A stretch of DNA of 28,248 nucleotides from NZQO01 sp964639255 (GCA_964639255.1 CAZXDP010000033.1:1-28248); one strand, 5' to 3'. Shown: positions 16,317 to 25,033, numbered from the stretch's first letter. The notes: a model not told the origin generated them from the letters alone. Made by a program: numbers and translations.

Positions 16317-16847
16317 ATGAAGGATGCTGTTTCAGGAAGTTCTAATAAATACACGCTTTGGATTTGGTTGCTCTCCATCGCCGTACCCCTTGTGGTAGCG
16401 GTGCTATTTACCGTGCGTATTCCCAACGTGGCGCCCTTGAGCTTTCTTCCCCCGGTGTATGCGACCATCAATGGAATTACTGCCGTACTGTTGGTGCTTG
16501 CCGTAATCCAGATTAAGCGCGGAAATAGATTTGGCCACGAGCTGCTCATGAAATCATGTATTGTGCTTTCTGCATTGTTCTTGGTAATGTATGTGGCTTA
16601 CCATATGACGTCCGACTCAACCCCATATGGCGGTGTTGGGCCCATTCGATATTTGTATTTTTTTATTCTTATCTCCCACATTTTGCTCTCCATAGTCATC
16701 ATTCCCTTGGTGCTCTTTACCTATGTTAGGGCTATTTCTGGGCGTTTTTACAAGCATCGAAAGTTGGCGCGCATAACGTTTCCGCTGTGGCTTTACGTTG
16801 CTGTAACTGGGGTAATCGTCTATATAATGATATCCCCGTATTATTGA
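16317..16847 (+). CDS. DUF420 membrane protein (CtaM/YozB-like oxidase assembly factor)
   Basis: A 176-residue protein with five membrane segments, recognised as the DUF420 family. Conserved histidines lie in or near the helices: GHELLMKSC, YVAYHMT, ISHILLS and YKHRKLARITFPLWLYVAVTG. Members of this family in Bacillus and Staphylococcus (YozB/CtaM) are needed for function of aa3-type oxidases, so an assembly role, perhaps in heme or copper insertion, is likely here as well. It starts 2 bases after the SCO gene. The histidine pattern would suit metal or heme binding, but that is inference. Confidence 0.88.
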   Translation: MKDAVSGSSNKYTLWIWLLSIAVPLVVAVLFTVRIPNVAPLSFLPPVYATINGITAVLLVLAVIQIKRGNRFGHELLMKSCIVLSALFLVMYVAYHMTSDSTPYGGVGPIRYLYFFILISHILLSIVIIPLVLFTYVRAISGRFYKHRKLARITFPLWLYVAVTGVIVYIMISPYY

Positions 16848-16866
16848 TTGATCTCTAGGTTCAAAA

Positions 16867-17097
16867 ATGAAAAGAAATTTCTTCCTTATTTGCTTGTTCT
16901 TTTTTCTGGCCATAGTGCCAGCAGAGGCTCAGTGTGCGATGTGTCGGGCCGTGCTAGAATCTGAAGATGGCGGGCAAGCGGCCAAGGGCATTAACAATGG
17001 TATTGTTTATTTGATGATATTTCCTTACTTGCTCATTGGTGGCGTGGGATATCTGATCTACCGTAGCCGAAAAAAAGGCCCTAAAGTTACTGATTGA
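16867..17097 (+). CDS. Small CxxC membrane protein of the oxidase cluster
   Basis: A 76-residue protein with a cleavable-looking signal segment (about residues 4-20), then QCAMCRAVLES, a short glycine-rich linker with GINNGIVYL, and one membrane helix (about 39-58) ending in a basic tail YRSRKK. The mature protein would therefore begin with a CxxC pair in the periplasm right beside the membrane. I do not recognise a named family, although small proteins of this build follow DUF420 genes in related bacteria as I recall them. A periplasmic CxxC next to SCO suggests metal or thiol handling in oxidase assembly; that is inference. It begins 19 bases after the DUF420 stop and closes the operon. Confidence 0.8.
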   Translation: MKRNFFLICLFFFLAIVPAEAQCAMCRAVLESEDGGQAAKGINNGIVYLMIFPYLLIGGVGYLIYRSRKKGPKVTD

Positions 17098-17111
17098 CAT
17101 TTCTCTCTTTC

Positions 17112-17126
17112 CAAATGTAACATTTG
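17112..17126. repeat. 15-bp inverted repeat upstream of the efflux operon
   Basis: CAAATGT-A-ACATTTG is a perfect 7-bp inverted repeat around a single central base. It lies 113 bases before the ABC ATPase start and 14 bases after the preceding stop. The form suits a dimeric regulator binding site. Confidence 0.55.
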
Positions 17127-17137
17127 CCAAAAAAACC

Positions 17138-17155
17138 AGTCTTATGGTAAAGACT
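17138..17155. repeat. Second inverted repeat upstream of the efflux operon
   Basis: AGTCTT-ATGGTA-AAGACT is a perfect 6-bp stem with a 6-base loop. It is preceded by AAAAAACC and followed by TTTCG. It could be a weak terminator for the CxxC gene, a weak minus-strand terminator, or part of a leader structure. Confidence 0.4.
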
Positions 17156-17238
17156 TTCGTTCGGTACAGGGCGTAGGTCCCATATTGATCCCCTTCGCTA
17201 AGTTTAATACCCATGCAAGGAAAATGTTCCATCGTACT

Positions 17239-17961
17239 ATGATACAAATTAAAAATCTTCATAAGTCCTATCATATGGGGAGTAATTCGCTCCATGTGTT
17301 GAAAGGCATTAATTTTACGGTAGCTGAAGGAGAGATGGTCTCCATCATGGGCTCTTCGGGCTCTGGTAAATCAACGCTGCTGAATATTCTTGGAATGCTC
17401 GATGAGGCGGATGAAGGCACTTATATTTTAGATGGAAAGGAAATCAAGAATCTCAACGAGCGCATTGCTGCCAAATACCGAAACCAATTTCTGGGCTTTA
17501 TCTTTCAGTCCTTCAATCTAATAAATTACAAAACTGCGCTCGACAATGTCGCTATGCCACTCTACTATCAAGGCGTTAAACGTAGCGAACGTACCGAGAA
17601 GGCGATGCATTACCTGGAAAAAGTGGGCTTGGCACCTTGGGCCGACCACCATCCCAATGAGCTGTCTGGTGGTCAAAAACAACGCGTCGCCATAGCAAGG
17701 GCGCTCGCCAGCGACCCTAAAGTGCTATTGGCCGATGAGCCTACTGGAGCATTGGATACCACCACCTCGTATGAGGTTATGGAAATTATCCAGCAAATAA
17801 ATGACGAGGGCAAGACTATTCTGGTAGTTACCCACGAAGACGATATAGCCCACATGACCAAGCGCATCGTGAATCTGAAGGATGGCGTTATCATTGACGA
17901 TTCGCCGGTAACCCAAGTCAGGGCCTCCCAAGCGAAAGCTAAACAAGTGCATCATGTTTAA
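17239..17961 (+). CDS. ABC transporter ATP-binding protein (MacB/LolD type)
   Basis: A 240-residue ATPase with every motif of the MacB/LolD class: Walker A GSSGSGKST (38-46), Q-loop Q90, signature LSGGQ (142-146), Walker B LLADE (163-167), and switch histidine H199. The ATG at 17239 was chosen because MIQIKNLHKSY is the normal family start; the frame extends to 17185 with residues that do not fit. The permease domain is encoded separately downstream rather than fused as in E. coli MacB. Its last 8 bases overlap the first permease gene, implying translational coupling. It should power the two permeases for export across the envelope. Confidence 0.95.
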   Translation: MIQIKNLHKSYHMGSNSLHVLKGINFTVAEGEMVSIMGSSGSGKSTLLNILGMLDEADEGTYILDGKEIKNLNERIAAKYRNQFLGFIFQSFNLINYKTALDNVAMPLYYQGVKRSERTEKAMHYLEKVGLAPWADHHPNELSGGQKQRVAIARALASDPKVLLADEPTGALDTTTSYEVMEIIQQINDEGKTILVVTHEDDIAHMTKRIVNLKDGVIIDDSPVTQVRASQAKAKQVHHV

Positions 17962-19198
17962 CATCGAACGTTGGCAGGAAATATTTGAAACCATCCGCAA
18001 AAACAAGTTGCGAACCTTCCTTACCGGGCTTTCGGTGGCGTCGGGTATTTTCATTTTGGTAATATTGTTAGCCATAGGCCAAGGAATGGAAAATGGTGTT
18101 TCCCAAGAGTTTGAAGAAGATGCCGCTAACCGCATTAGTGTATGGACCGGTGTAACCTCGGAAAGCTACAAGGGACTCAATCCTGGCCGCCGTATCGAGA
18201 TGGACAATGCAGATTACGAGCGCACCGAACAAAAGAATGAAGATGAGTTAGAATACAAATCGGGTGTCTATAGCCTTTGGGGACAATTAACTTCCTACAA
18301 GGGCGAGTCTGGCAGCTACCGTATAGAGGGTGTTCGAGGCGATTACCAATTCTTGGAAAACGAAACCCTCACGGCCGGGCGGTATATCAACCAGATGGAT
18401 TTAGATAATTATGAAAAGGTGGCCGTTATCGGGCAACGGGTGTATCTCGATTTGTTCAAGGGCAAGCAGGCGGTGGGGGAGCACGTTGAAATTACAGGCA
18501 TAAAATTCAAGGTAGTGGGCGTATATACCGACCCGGGGGGAGAGCGCGAGGAGACGCGTATTTTTATCCCCCTTACAACAGCCCAACGTGTTTTCAACGC
18601 AGGCGATAAGTTACGGTCTATGGTGTTTACCCTACAACCAGAAGCTAAATTCGAAGATGCTTTGGCAGCTTCGGAAGCCTTTACGGCGCAGCTCGAGGCA
18701 GATTTAAAGCAACGCTACACCGTGGCCCCAACCGATGAACGTGCCATAAACATCAACAATTCACTAGAAAATGCCAAACGCTTTTATGATTTGATGAATA
18801 TGATACGCCTGTTTTTCTGGGGTGTTGGTATCTGCACCATCATTGCAGGTGTGGTGGGCGTTAGTAATATTATGTTGATTATCGTAAAGGAGCGCACCAA
18901 GGAAATTGGCATAAGAAAAGCCATTGGGGCGCAACCACTTTCAATAATCGGCATGATTTTACACGAATCGATTTTCGTAACCGCTATCGCTGGTTTCTTC
19001 GGATTAATTTTTAGCCTCTTCTTGCTGGAATTGGTGGGCCCGCTCATTGAGACAGATTATATTTTGAACCCTTCGGTAGATTTTGGCGTCGCCATCACCA
19101 CTGTCATTATCCTTATCGTTGCAGGTGCCGTTGCTGGGTTTTTCCCGGCCTATCGCGCCTCCAATATCAAACCCATTGTAGCCTTGAGAGATGAGTAA
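17954..19198 (+). CDS. MacB-type ABC permease 1
   Basis: A 414-residue permease with the MacB/FtsX layout: one membrane helix near the start (about residues 19-42), a large periplasmic domain (about 45-280), and three further helices near the end (about 284-306, 330-355 and 375-398). The cytoplasmic coupling segment GVSNIMLIIVKERTKEIGIR is the family hallmark. MacB-type pumps use ATP to drive substrates from the periplasm through a MacA/TolC channel rather than moving them across the inner membrane. It overlaps the ATPase gene upstream and the second permease downstream by 8 bases each, so the three are made as a coupled set. The substrate cannot be told from sequence. Confidence 0.94.
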   Translation: MFNIERWQEIFETIRKNKLRTFLTGLSVASGIFILVILLAIGQGMENGVSQEFEEDAANRISVWTGVTSESYKGLNPGRRIEMDNADYERTEQKNEDELEYKSGVYSLWGQLTSYKGESGSYRIEGVRGDYQFLENETLTAGRYINQMDLDNYEKVAVIGQRVYLDLFKGKQAVGEHVEITGIKFKVVGVYTDPGGEREETRIFIPLTTAQRVFNAGDKLRSMVFTLQPEAKFEDALAASEAFTAQLEADLKQRYTVAPTDERAININNSLENAKRFYDLMNMIRLFFWGVGICTIIAGVVGVSNIMLIIVKERTKEIGIRKAIGAQPLSIIGMILHESIFVTAIAGFFGLIFSLFLLELVGPLIETDYILNPSVDFGVAITTVIILIVAGAVAGFFPAYRASNIKPIVALRDE

Positions 19199-20465
19199 GT
19201 TATTCAGCAGAGATAGTTGGGCAGAAATTATCGAGGCGCTAAGCTCCAATTGGTTCCGAACCTTGTTGACGGCCTTCGGTGTTATGTGGGGCATATTTAT
19301 CCTCGTTATTTTGCTGGCAGCGGGCAACGGATTGGAAAACGGGGTAAAGCAAGGTTTTGATGGGATGGCTACAAACTCCATGTTCATGTGGGCACAAACC
19401 GCTTCAAAACCCTATAAGGGCCTTCCCAAGGGAAGGCGTTATAACTTTAAGGTGGGCGACGTAGAGGCTATTAAGCAGAATGTCCCCAACCTTCGTTTTG
19501 TCTCTCCCAGAAATCAACTGGGAGGTTTCCGCGGGGCCAATAATGTAGTGCGAGGGTTAAAAACCGGGGCCTATAATGTATATGGCGATTATCCCGAAAT
19601 TATAGAACAGCAACCCATGGACATTACTTCGGGACGGTTCTTGAACTATTCAGACATTTTCGAAAAACGAAAAGTGGCGATTATAGGCGACGGGGTTCGT
19701 AAGGGATTGTACGATCCCGGAGAAGAGGTGGTGGGCTCCTACATCAAGATCAACGGGGTCAACTTTTTGGTTATTGGGACCTATAAGAAAAAATCGAACA
19801 ACGAGGGTGATGCCGAGGAGGCTCAAAAAGAAGTCTACGTACCCTTTACAGCCTTTTCGCAGGCTTTTAATATGGGTGAAATTGTAGGGTGGATGGCTAT
19901 TACGGCCGAAGACGGCTCGTCGATCACCCAGCTGAAGGAACAAGTGTTCGATGTGGTGAAGGCCCGACATAGCATTCATCCCACCGACGACCGTGCCGTG
20001 GGCAGCTTCGATTTATACGAAGAATTTAGTAAAATCAATGGCCTTTTTATAGCCCTTAACTTTGTAGCCTATTTTGTGGGCATCCTTGTTTTGCTTTCCG
20101 GGATTATTGGTATTAGTAACATCATGCTTATCGTAGTGAAGGAGCGCACCAAGGAAATTGGTATTCGCCGGGCGCTCGGTGCCACCCCGTGGAGCATCCG
20201 TTCCCAGATATTGTTGGAATCGATTTTTCTTACCATTATTTCAGGGATGGCAGGTATTGTCCTGGCTTCCGCAGTACTGGCACTTGTCAACAGTCTAATG
20301 GAGGGCATGGATACAAGCGAGATGATGTTTTTAAACCCTTCCGTGAACATCGGTGTAGTGCTGGTGGCACTGGCCATTTTAATTATTTCGGGTTTGTTGG
20401 CGGGTCTTATTCCGGCGCAGACCGCTATAAAAGTAAAACCGGTAGACGCCCTTAGAACAGAATAA
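19191..20465 (+). CDS. MacB-type ABC permease 2
   Basis: A 424-residue paralogue of the preceding permease with the same four-helix layout: an N-terminal helix at about residues 22-44, a periplasmic domain, and three C-terminal helices. The coupling segment GISNIMLIVVKERTKEIGIR is nearly the same. The periplasmic domains have diverged widely, which suggests a heterodimer with two distinct halves rather than a recent duplication. The start overlaps permease 1 by 8 bases. The adaptor gene begins 24 bases after its stop. Confidence 0.94.
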   Translation: MSKLFSRDSWAEIIEALSSNWFRTLLTAFGVMWGIFILVILLAAGNGLENGVKQGFDGMATNSMFMWAQTASKPYKGLPKGRRYNFKVGDVEAIKQNVPNLRFVSPRNQLGGFRGANNVVRGLKTGAYNVYGDYPEIIEQQPMDITSGRFLNYSDIFEKRKVAIIGDGVRKGLYDPGEEVVGSYIKINGVNFLVIGTYKKKSNNEGDAEEAQKEVYVPFTAFSQAFNMGEIVGWMAITAEDGSSITQLKEQVFDVVKARHSIHPTDDRAVGSFDLYEEFSKINGLFIALNFVAYFVGILVLLSGIIGISNIMLIVVKERTKEIGIRRALGATPWSIRSQILLESIFLTIISGMAGIVLASAVLALVNSLMEGMDTSEMMFLNPSVNIGVVLVALAILIISGLLAGLIPAQTAIKVKPVDALRTE

Positions 20466-20489
20466 CAGTAACATATTGAAATTATAAAC

Positions 20490-21653
20490 ATGAAAAAAAC
20501 AGGTACCATCATCATATTAATAGTTATCGTGCTGCTATTTTCAGTGTCTATGTTTTGGCTCTGGTCAAAAAATGCTGAAGATCCTACAGTTTACACCACA
20601 GAAACTCCCGCTACGGGCAGCATCGTGAAGAAAACCGTTGCCACGGGCAGTATTGTTCCGAAGGAAGAAGTGTTAATAAAGCCGAATATTTCAGGGATTA
20701 TCGATGAAATATTCGTCGAGGCCGGCGAATTGGTCAAAGCGGGCGACCTTATCGCTCAGGTAAAGGTGGTGCCTAACGTATCGTCGTTAACTAGCGCAAA
20801 AAATAACATCAATAGTGCCCGCACACAGGTAGAAACGGCGCGGTTGGCTTTTCAGAATCAAGAAAGCATCTATAATAGGCAAAAGGAACTATTTGAAAAA
20901 GGAGTTATTTCTGCAAACGAATTCGACAATGCCCAACTGGCTTACGACCAGGCCCAGCAACGTTTTAAGCAAGAGCAGGTGAACTTAACGGGAGCATTGC
21001 AAAATTACGATATCATCAAAACTGGAACCACTACAGGCTTGGGCGCCTCGGCAAATACCGAAATACGGGCTACCGTCTCGGGCATGGTGCTCGATGTGCC
21101 GGTGAAGGTAGGCAACCAGGTTATCGAAGCCAACAACTTTAACGATGGTACCACAATAGCCACCTTAGCCGACGTTGATAAGATGATTTTCGAAGGAAAG
21201 GTAGACGAGAGCGAGGTAGGGAAAATCAAGGAGAATCTTCCACTGGAAATTACCGTGGGCGCCATCGAGAATAAAAAGTTCGATGCGGTACTGGATTATA
21301 TCGCGCCTAAGGGCGTAACCGAAAACGGAGCCATTCAATTTGAGATAAAGGGCTCGTTGAAAAAACAGGATTCCACCACATTTATTCGCGCGGGCTTAAG
21401 TGCCAATGCCAGCATCATTCTGGCGCGGGCCGATAGTGTTCTTACCATTAATGAGGCACTGGTGCAATACGATCCCAAAACCCAGAAACCTTTTGTAGAG
21501 GTGCAGGTAGGCGACCAGCAGTTTGAGCGTCGCGATGTGGAACTGGGCGTTAGCGACGGTATCAAGGTTGAGGTAATTAAGGGAATTTCTGAGAACGACC
21601 AAATAAAGGTGTGGAACCAAATAAAGGCCGCTCCCAATTTCAACCGCGGATAA
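20490..21653 (+). CDS. Periplasmic adaptor 1 (MacA/HlyD family)
   Basis: A 387-residue membrane-fusion protein. It has an N-terminal membrane anchor (about residues 6-24), the first half of the lipoyl-like domain (about 60-92, SGIIDEIFVEAGELVKAGD), a helical hairpin (about 98-172) with the family motif FEKGVISANEFDNAQ, the second lipoyl half (about 188-228), and beta-barrel and membrane-proximal domains to the end. Such adaptors bridge the inner-membrane permease and the TolC channel. Automated names often call these RND adaptors, but no RND pump gene is present here, and the partner is the ABC permease pair upstream. It lies between permease 2 and the TolC gene. Confidence 0.94.
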   Translation: MKKTGTIIILIVIVLLFSVSMFWLWSKNAEDPTVYTTETPATGSIVKKTVATGSIVPKEEVLIKPNISGIIDEIFVEAGELVKAGDLIAQVKVVPNVSSLTSAKNNINSARTQVETARLAFQNQESIYNRQKELFEKGVISANEFDNAQLAYDQAQQRFKQEQVNLTGALQNYDIIKTGTTTGLGASANTEIRATVSGMVLDVPVKVGNQVIEANNFNDGTTIATLADVDKMIFEGKVDESEVGKIKENLPLEITVGAIENKKFDAVLDYIAPKGVTENGAIQFEIKGSLKKQDSTTFIRAGLSANASIILARADSVLTINEALVQYDPKTQKPFVEVQVGDQQFERRDVELGVSDGIKVEVIKGISENDQIKVWNQIKAAPNFNRG

Positions 21654-21703
21654 CTGCCATAAATTAGGGCAATCCTGTAACACATTCATCAATCATAAGA
21701 CAT

Positions 21704-23044
21704 ATGTACCGTATGAAAAACTTAGCAACCTTTCTATTGCTCATACTCACCGTATTTTCGGTGCAAGGGCAAAATAAAAAATGGACCTTAAAGGAATGCG
21801 TGGCACACGCCCTTGAAAATAACATTCGGGTGCGGCAGAGCGAGCTCGATGTAGAGTTGGTAGAGGCCGACAAATTGCAGGCCATTGGCAATTTTATCCC
21901 TTCCCTTAACGGAAATGCTACCTATTCTACCAATACCGGTGCGAACATTAACCCGGTTACCAACGCATTTGAGAATGAAACGTTCTCCTCGTTTACTACT
22001 GGGTTCAACTCGAATCTTACCCTTTTTGACGGTTTGCGAAACCTTAGAGAGTTGCAACGGGCTAAGTTGGCCAAATTGGCGAGCCAATACCAGCTCGATC
22101 AAATTAAGGACGACATATCGTTGTTGGTGGCCAATTCCTATTTGCAGGTGTTGCTGAACAAAGCCAACCTAGAGGTTGCCACAGCGCAAAATATCGTGAC
22201 CTTAGAACAGATTGAACGCACCCAGAATTTGGTCGATGCGGGTACCTTGCCCCGTGGCGACCTTTTAGAGATACAGGCGACCAATGCTGTGGAAAAACAA
22301 CGAATCGCGGAAGCCGAAAACGCCGTAACCATTTCTTTGATAAGCTTAGCCCAGTTGTTGTTGATAGACGATTATGCTTCCTTCGACATTGCCGAGGAAG
22401 GATATGATATTATTGGCGATGAAATCTTGCAGCAGCCTGTAGCCGAAGTAATCGACGCCGCGCAGGAAAACCGCAACGAGGTAAAAATTGCAGAACAAAA
22501 TGTAGAACTGGCTCTTAAGGATTTGCAATTGGCACGAGGAGCCTATTATCCTACCCTCACGGCCTTCTTTGGGTACAATACCCGTTTTGCGGACAATGAT
22601 TTTTTGGATCGCAACTTTACCGATCAACTTTGGCAGAATGATGGTATTGGTTATGGTCTTCAGTTAAACGTTCCCATTTTAAACGGTTTTAATGTGCGCA
22701 GCAATGTAATGCGCAACAAGATCAATCTAGAACGGAATAAATTCCAACTCGAACAGGCCAAGTTAGATCTGGAAAGCAATGTGTACCAAGCTTATGTAGA
22801 TGCAAAAGGCGCCCTTAAAGCGTATGAGGCAGCCGTCGTGGCGATGGAATCTCAGGAATTGGCCTATGAGTACGCCAAGGAGCGCTACGATGTGGGGCTC
22901 ACCAATGCCTTTGATTTCAGTCAGTCTAAATTGCAATATGACAACGCAAAAATCGAGGTGAACAGAACGAAATTCGATTTCATTTTCAAATTAAAAGTAC
23001 TGGAGCTATACTTCGGCGTCGCTCCAGCCGATCTAAAGTTTTAA
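21704..23044 (+). CDS. TolC-family outer-membrane channel
   Basis: A 446-residue outer-membrane efflux protein. A signal peptide runs from M4 (ATG at 21713) to about residue 22 (VQGQ); the first ATG at 21704 adds only three residues, and either may be used. The start of the mature protein, WTLKECVAHALENN, is the usual TolC/OEP opening, and the two repeats of long helices are visible, each with the ARGAYYPTL- or GNFIPSLN-type strand segment. TolC trimers form the tunnel across the periplasm and outer membrane for tripartite pumps. It lies between two adaptor genes, with 50 bases upstream and 2 downstream. Confidence 0.95.
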   Translation: MYRMKNLATFLLLILTVFSVQGQNKKWTLKECVAHALENNIRVRQSELDVELVEADKLQAIGNFIPSLNGNATYSTNTGANINPVTNAFENETFSSFTTGFNSNLTLFDGLRNLRELQRAKLAKLASQYQLDQIKDDISLLVANSYLQVLLNKANLEVATAQNIVTLEQIERTQNLVDAGTLPRGDLLEIQATNAVEKQRIAEAENAVTISLISLAQLLLIDDYASFDIAEEGYDIIGDEILQQPVAEVIDAAQENRNEVKIAEQNVELALKDLQLARGAYYPTLTAFFGYNTRFADNDFLDRNFTDQLWQNDGIGYGLQLNVPILNGFNVRSNVMRNKINLERNKFQLEQAKLDLESNVYQAYVDAKGALKAYEAAVVAMESQELAYEYAKERYDVGLTNAFDFSQSKLQYDNAKIEVNRTKFDFIFKLKVLELYFGVAPADLKF

Positions 23045-23046
23045 CT

Positions 23047-24315
23047 ATGAAGAAAAAAACAATTGTCTGGATAATAGTGGCTGCAGTCGTATTGGTCGTG
23101 CTATTGATCGCTGGTAAGAAAATGGGATGGTTCGGCAATACGGTTGATGGCAAGGAGGTACAGATTTCTGAAATTCAACCCATAGATATTATTGAGACGG
23201 TAGCGGCAACCGGTAAGATACAGCCAGAGGTTGAGGTGAGCCTTTCTTCAGAAGTATCGGGAGAAATTATCGAATTGCCGGTAAAAGAAGGACAGCAGGT
23301 TGAAAAAGGCGATTTGCTGGTGCGTATCAATCCAGATTTAATTCAGGCAGACCTAAGCCGTTCGCAGGCAGGGCTCCAAAATGTAAGGGCGCTGTTGGCC
23401 CAAGCCGAAGCTACCTTGAAAAACGCCGAGCTGAACTTTACCCGGAACAAGGCCCTTTTCGAGAAAGGGGTTATATCCAAGGCGGAATGGGACGCTACCG
23501 TGGCCGATTATGAAACGGCCCAAGCCAATGTAAAGGCCGCGTACTATAACGTGCAGAGCGCCAGTGCCAATGTAAAGCAGTCGCGCGATAACCTATCCAG
23601 AACGACGATTTACGCCCCTATGAGCGGGACCGTTTCAAAACTGCCTGTAGAATTGGGGGAACGCGTGGTCGGAACCGCACAAATGACCGGTACCGAAATT
23701 ATGCGTGTGGCAGATCTTTCCAATATGGAAGTTGAGGTGGACGTGAATGAGAACGATATTGTCAAGGTAAGTCTTGGAGATTCTACGAGGGTAGAGGTAG
23801 ATGCCTATCTAGACCGCGAGTTCAAGGGAATCGTTACCGAGATTGCCAACTCTGCCGAAAATGCGGCATCTGCAGACCAAGTTACCAACTTTAAGGTAAA
23901 GGTGCGCATCGTACCACAATCGTATGCCGATCTTACCGAAGGAAAGCCCGCGCATTATTCGCCCTTTCGACCAGGTATGACCGCTACTGTCGATATCATT
24001 ACGAACAGGAAGAAAGATGTAGTTGGCGTGCCCATTAGCGCGATTGTCGTAAAAAGTGATACCACAGGGCGAAAAATGCCTGCGGATGCCGGACTGGCCG
24101 ACGAGCGCTTTGAGGCGGTATTTCTGAAAAAAGGCGACGAGGCGGTGCTACAAGTAGTAGAAACCGGTATACAAGATAACACAAATATTGAAATTACCAA
24201 AGGAATATCGGTAGGGGATGTGGTCATTACAGGTCCCTACAATACAGTTACCAAATCGCTCAAACAAGGCGATAAGGTTGCGGTAGAAGCCGAAAAAATC
24301 AAAGAGGAAGAATAG
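23047..24315 (+). CDS. Periplasmic adaptor 2 (MacA/HlyD family)
   Basis: A second, longer membrane-fusion protein of 422 residues, with a membrane anchor (about 6-22), lipoyl half one (about 62-95), a helical hairpin (about 100-183) with FEKGVISKAEWDA, lipoyl half two starting at IYAPMSGTVSKLPVELGE (about 188), then barrel and membrane-proximal domains and an acidic C-terminal tail. It is clearly related to adaptor 1 but has diverged along its whole length and is 35 residues longer. It starts 2 bases after the TolC stop and ends 6 bases before tsaB. Two unlike adaptors for one permease pair suggest either a mixed adaptor ring or two alternative pumps. Confidence 0.94.
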   Translation: MKKKTIVWIIVAAVVLVVLLIAGKKMGWFGNTVDGKEVQISEIQPIDIIETVAATGKIQPEVEVSLSSEVSGEIIELPVKEGQQVEKGDLLVRINPDLIQADLSRSQAGLQNVRALLAQAEATLKNAELNFTRNKALFEKGVISKAEWDATVADYETAQANVKAAYYNVQSASANVKQSRDNLSRTTIYAPMSGTVSKLPVELGERVVGTAQMTGTEIMRVADLSNMEVEVDVNENDIVKVSLGDSTRVEVDAYLDREFKGIVTEIANSAENAASADQVTNFKVKVRIVPQSYADLTEGKPAHYSPFRPGMTATVDIITNRKKDVVGVPISAIVVKSDTTGRKMPADAGLADERFEAVFLKKGDEAVLQVVETGIQDNTNIEITKGISVGDVVITGPYNTVTKSLKQGDKVAVEAEKIKEEE

Positions 24316-24321
24316 AATTTT

Positions 24322-24981
24322 ATGGCTTATATCTTATGTATCGAAACGGCAACAACCAATTGCTCGGTAGCGCTTTCAAATAATGGAAGCGTTATCGCTT
24401 TTAGGGAAGATAATAGCGATGGATACTCTCATGCGGAGCGCCTGCACGTCTTTATCGAGGAGGTTTTGAACGATGCCGGAATCGATACTACTAAACTTGA
24501 CGCCGTAGCGGTGAGCAAGGGGCCAGGATCCTATACGGGATTGCGTATAGGTGTTTCGGCCGCAAAGGGACTCTGTTATGCATTGAACATCCCGTTGCTT
24601 GCGGTTTCGACCTTGCAATCCTTGGCGGCTCAGGCGCAAACTGATGCAGATTTTATCGTGCCGATGCTTGATGCTAGGCGTATGGAGGTCTACTCGGCTG
24701 TATTTACAGCCCAATTAGAAAAGGTTCGTGACACTCAGGCAGAGTTGCTCGATGAAAAATCAATCTCTAGTTGGTTGGAAAAGGGGACGGTTCATTTTAT
24801 CGGTAATGGAGTTTCCAAGTTCCGTTCCATCTGCGACCATCCCAATGCTCAGTTCAACGAACGTGCATTGCCTTCGGCCAAAGAAATGGTCGCTCTGGCA
24901 TTTTCCAAGTACAAAGCAGGCGACACAGAAGATGTGGCCTATTTTGAGCCATTCTATCTAAAAGATTTTCTTATTAAATAA
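24322..24981 (+). CDS. tsaB: tRNA threonylcarbamoyladenosine biosynthesis protein TsaB
   Basis: A 219-residue cytoplasmic protein of the ASKHA fold, the partner that TsaD needs to place threonylcarbamoyl on A37 of tRNAs that read ANN codons. Visible family motifs are ILCIETATTNCSVAL at the start, SKGPGSYTGLRIGVSAAKGL (about residues 67-86), and MLDARRMEVYSAVF (about 113-126). The length is normal. It lies only 6 bases after adaptor 2 and shares its strand, so it is probably transcribed with the efflux operon although the functions are unrelated. A terminator follows 3 bases after the stop. Confidence 0.94.
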   Translation: MAYILCIETATTNCSVALSNNGSVIAFREDNSDGYSHAERLHVFIEEVLNDAGIDTTKLDAVAVSKGPGSYTGLRIGVSAAKGLCYALNIPLLAVSTLQSLAAQAQTDADFIVPMLDARRMEVYSAVFTAQLEKVRDTQAELLDEKSISSWLEKGTVHFIGNGVSKFRSICDHPNAQFNERALPSAKEMVALAFSKYKAGDTEDVAYFEPFYLKDFLIK

Positions 24982-25006
24982 AAAACCGCCAAATTTGGCG
25001 GTCTTT
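24980..25006. terminator. Two-way terminator between tsaB and the convergent gene
   Basis: ACCGCCAAATTTGGCGGT (24985-25002) is a perfect 18-base palindrome flanked by A5 on the left and TCTTT on the right. It serves tsaB on the plus strand; the A run becomes a T run on the minus strand, so it can also stop transcription of the opposing gene. Confidence 0.85.
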
Positions 25007-25033
25007 ACTCTTATTCAAATAGATACTCAAATA

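Noticed and set aside
17185..17238. 18-residue extension of the ABC ATPase
   Set aside because: It starts with TTG and lacks similarity to the family; MIQIKNLHKSY at 17239 is the normal start.
20490..24315. An RND efflux pump, as the adaptor and TolC names would suggest
   Set aside because: There is no RND transporter gene of about 1000 residues; the inner-membrane part is an ABC ATPase with two MacB-type permeases.
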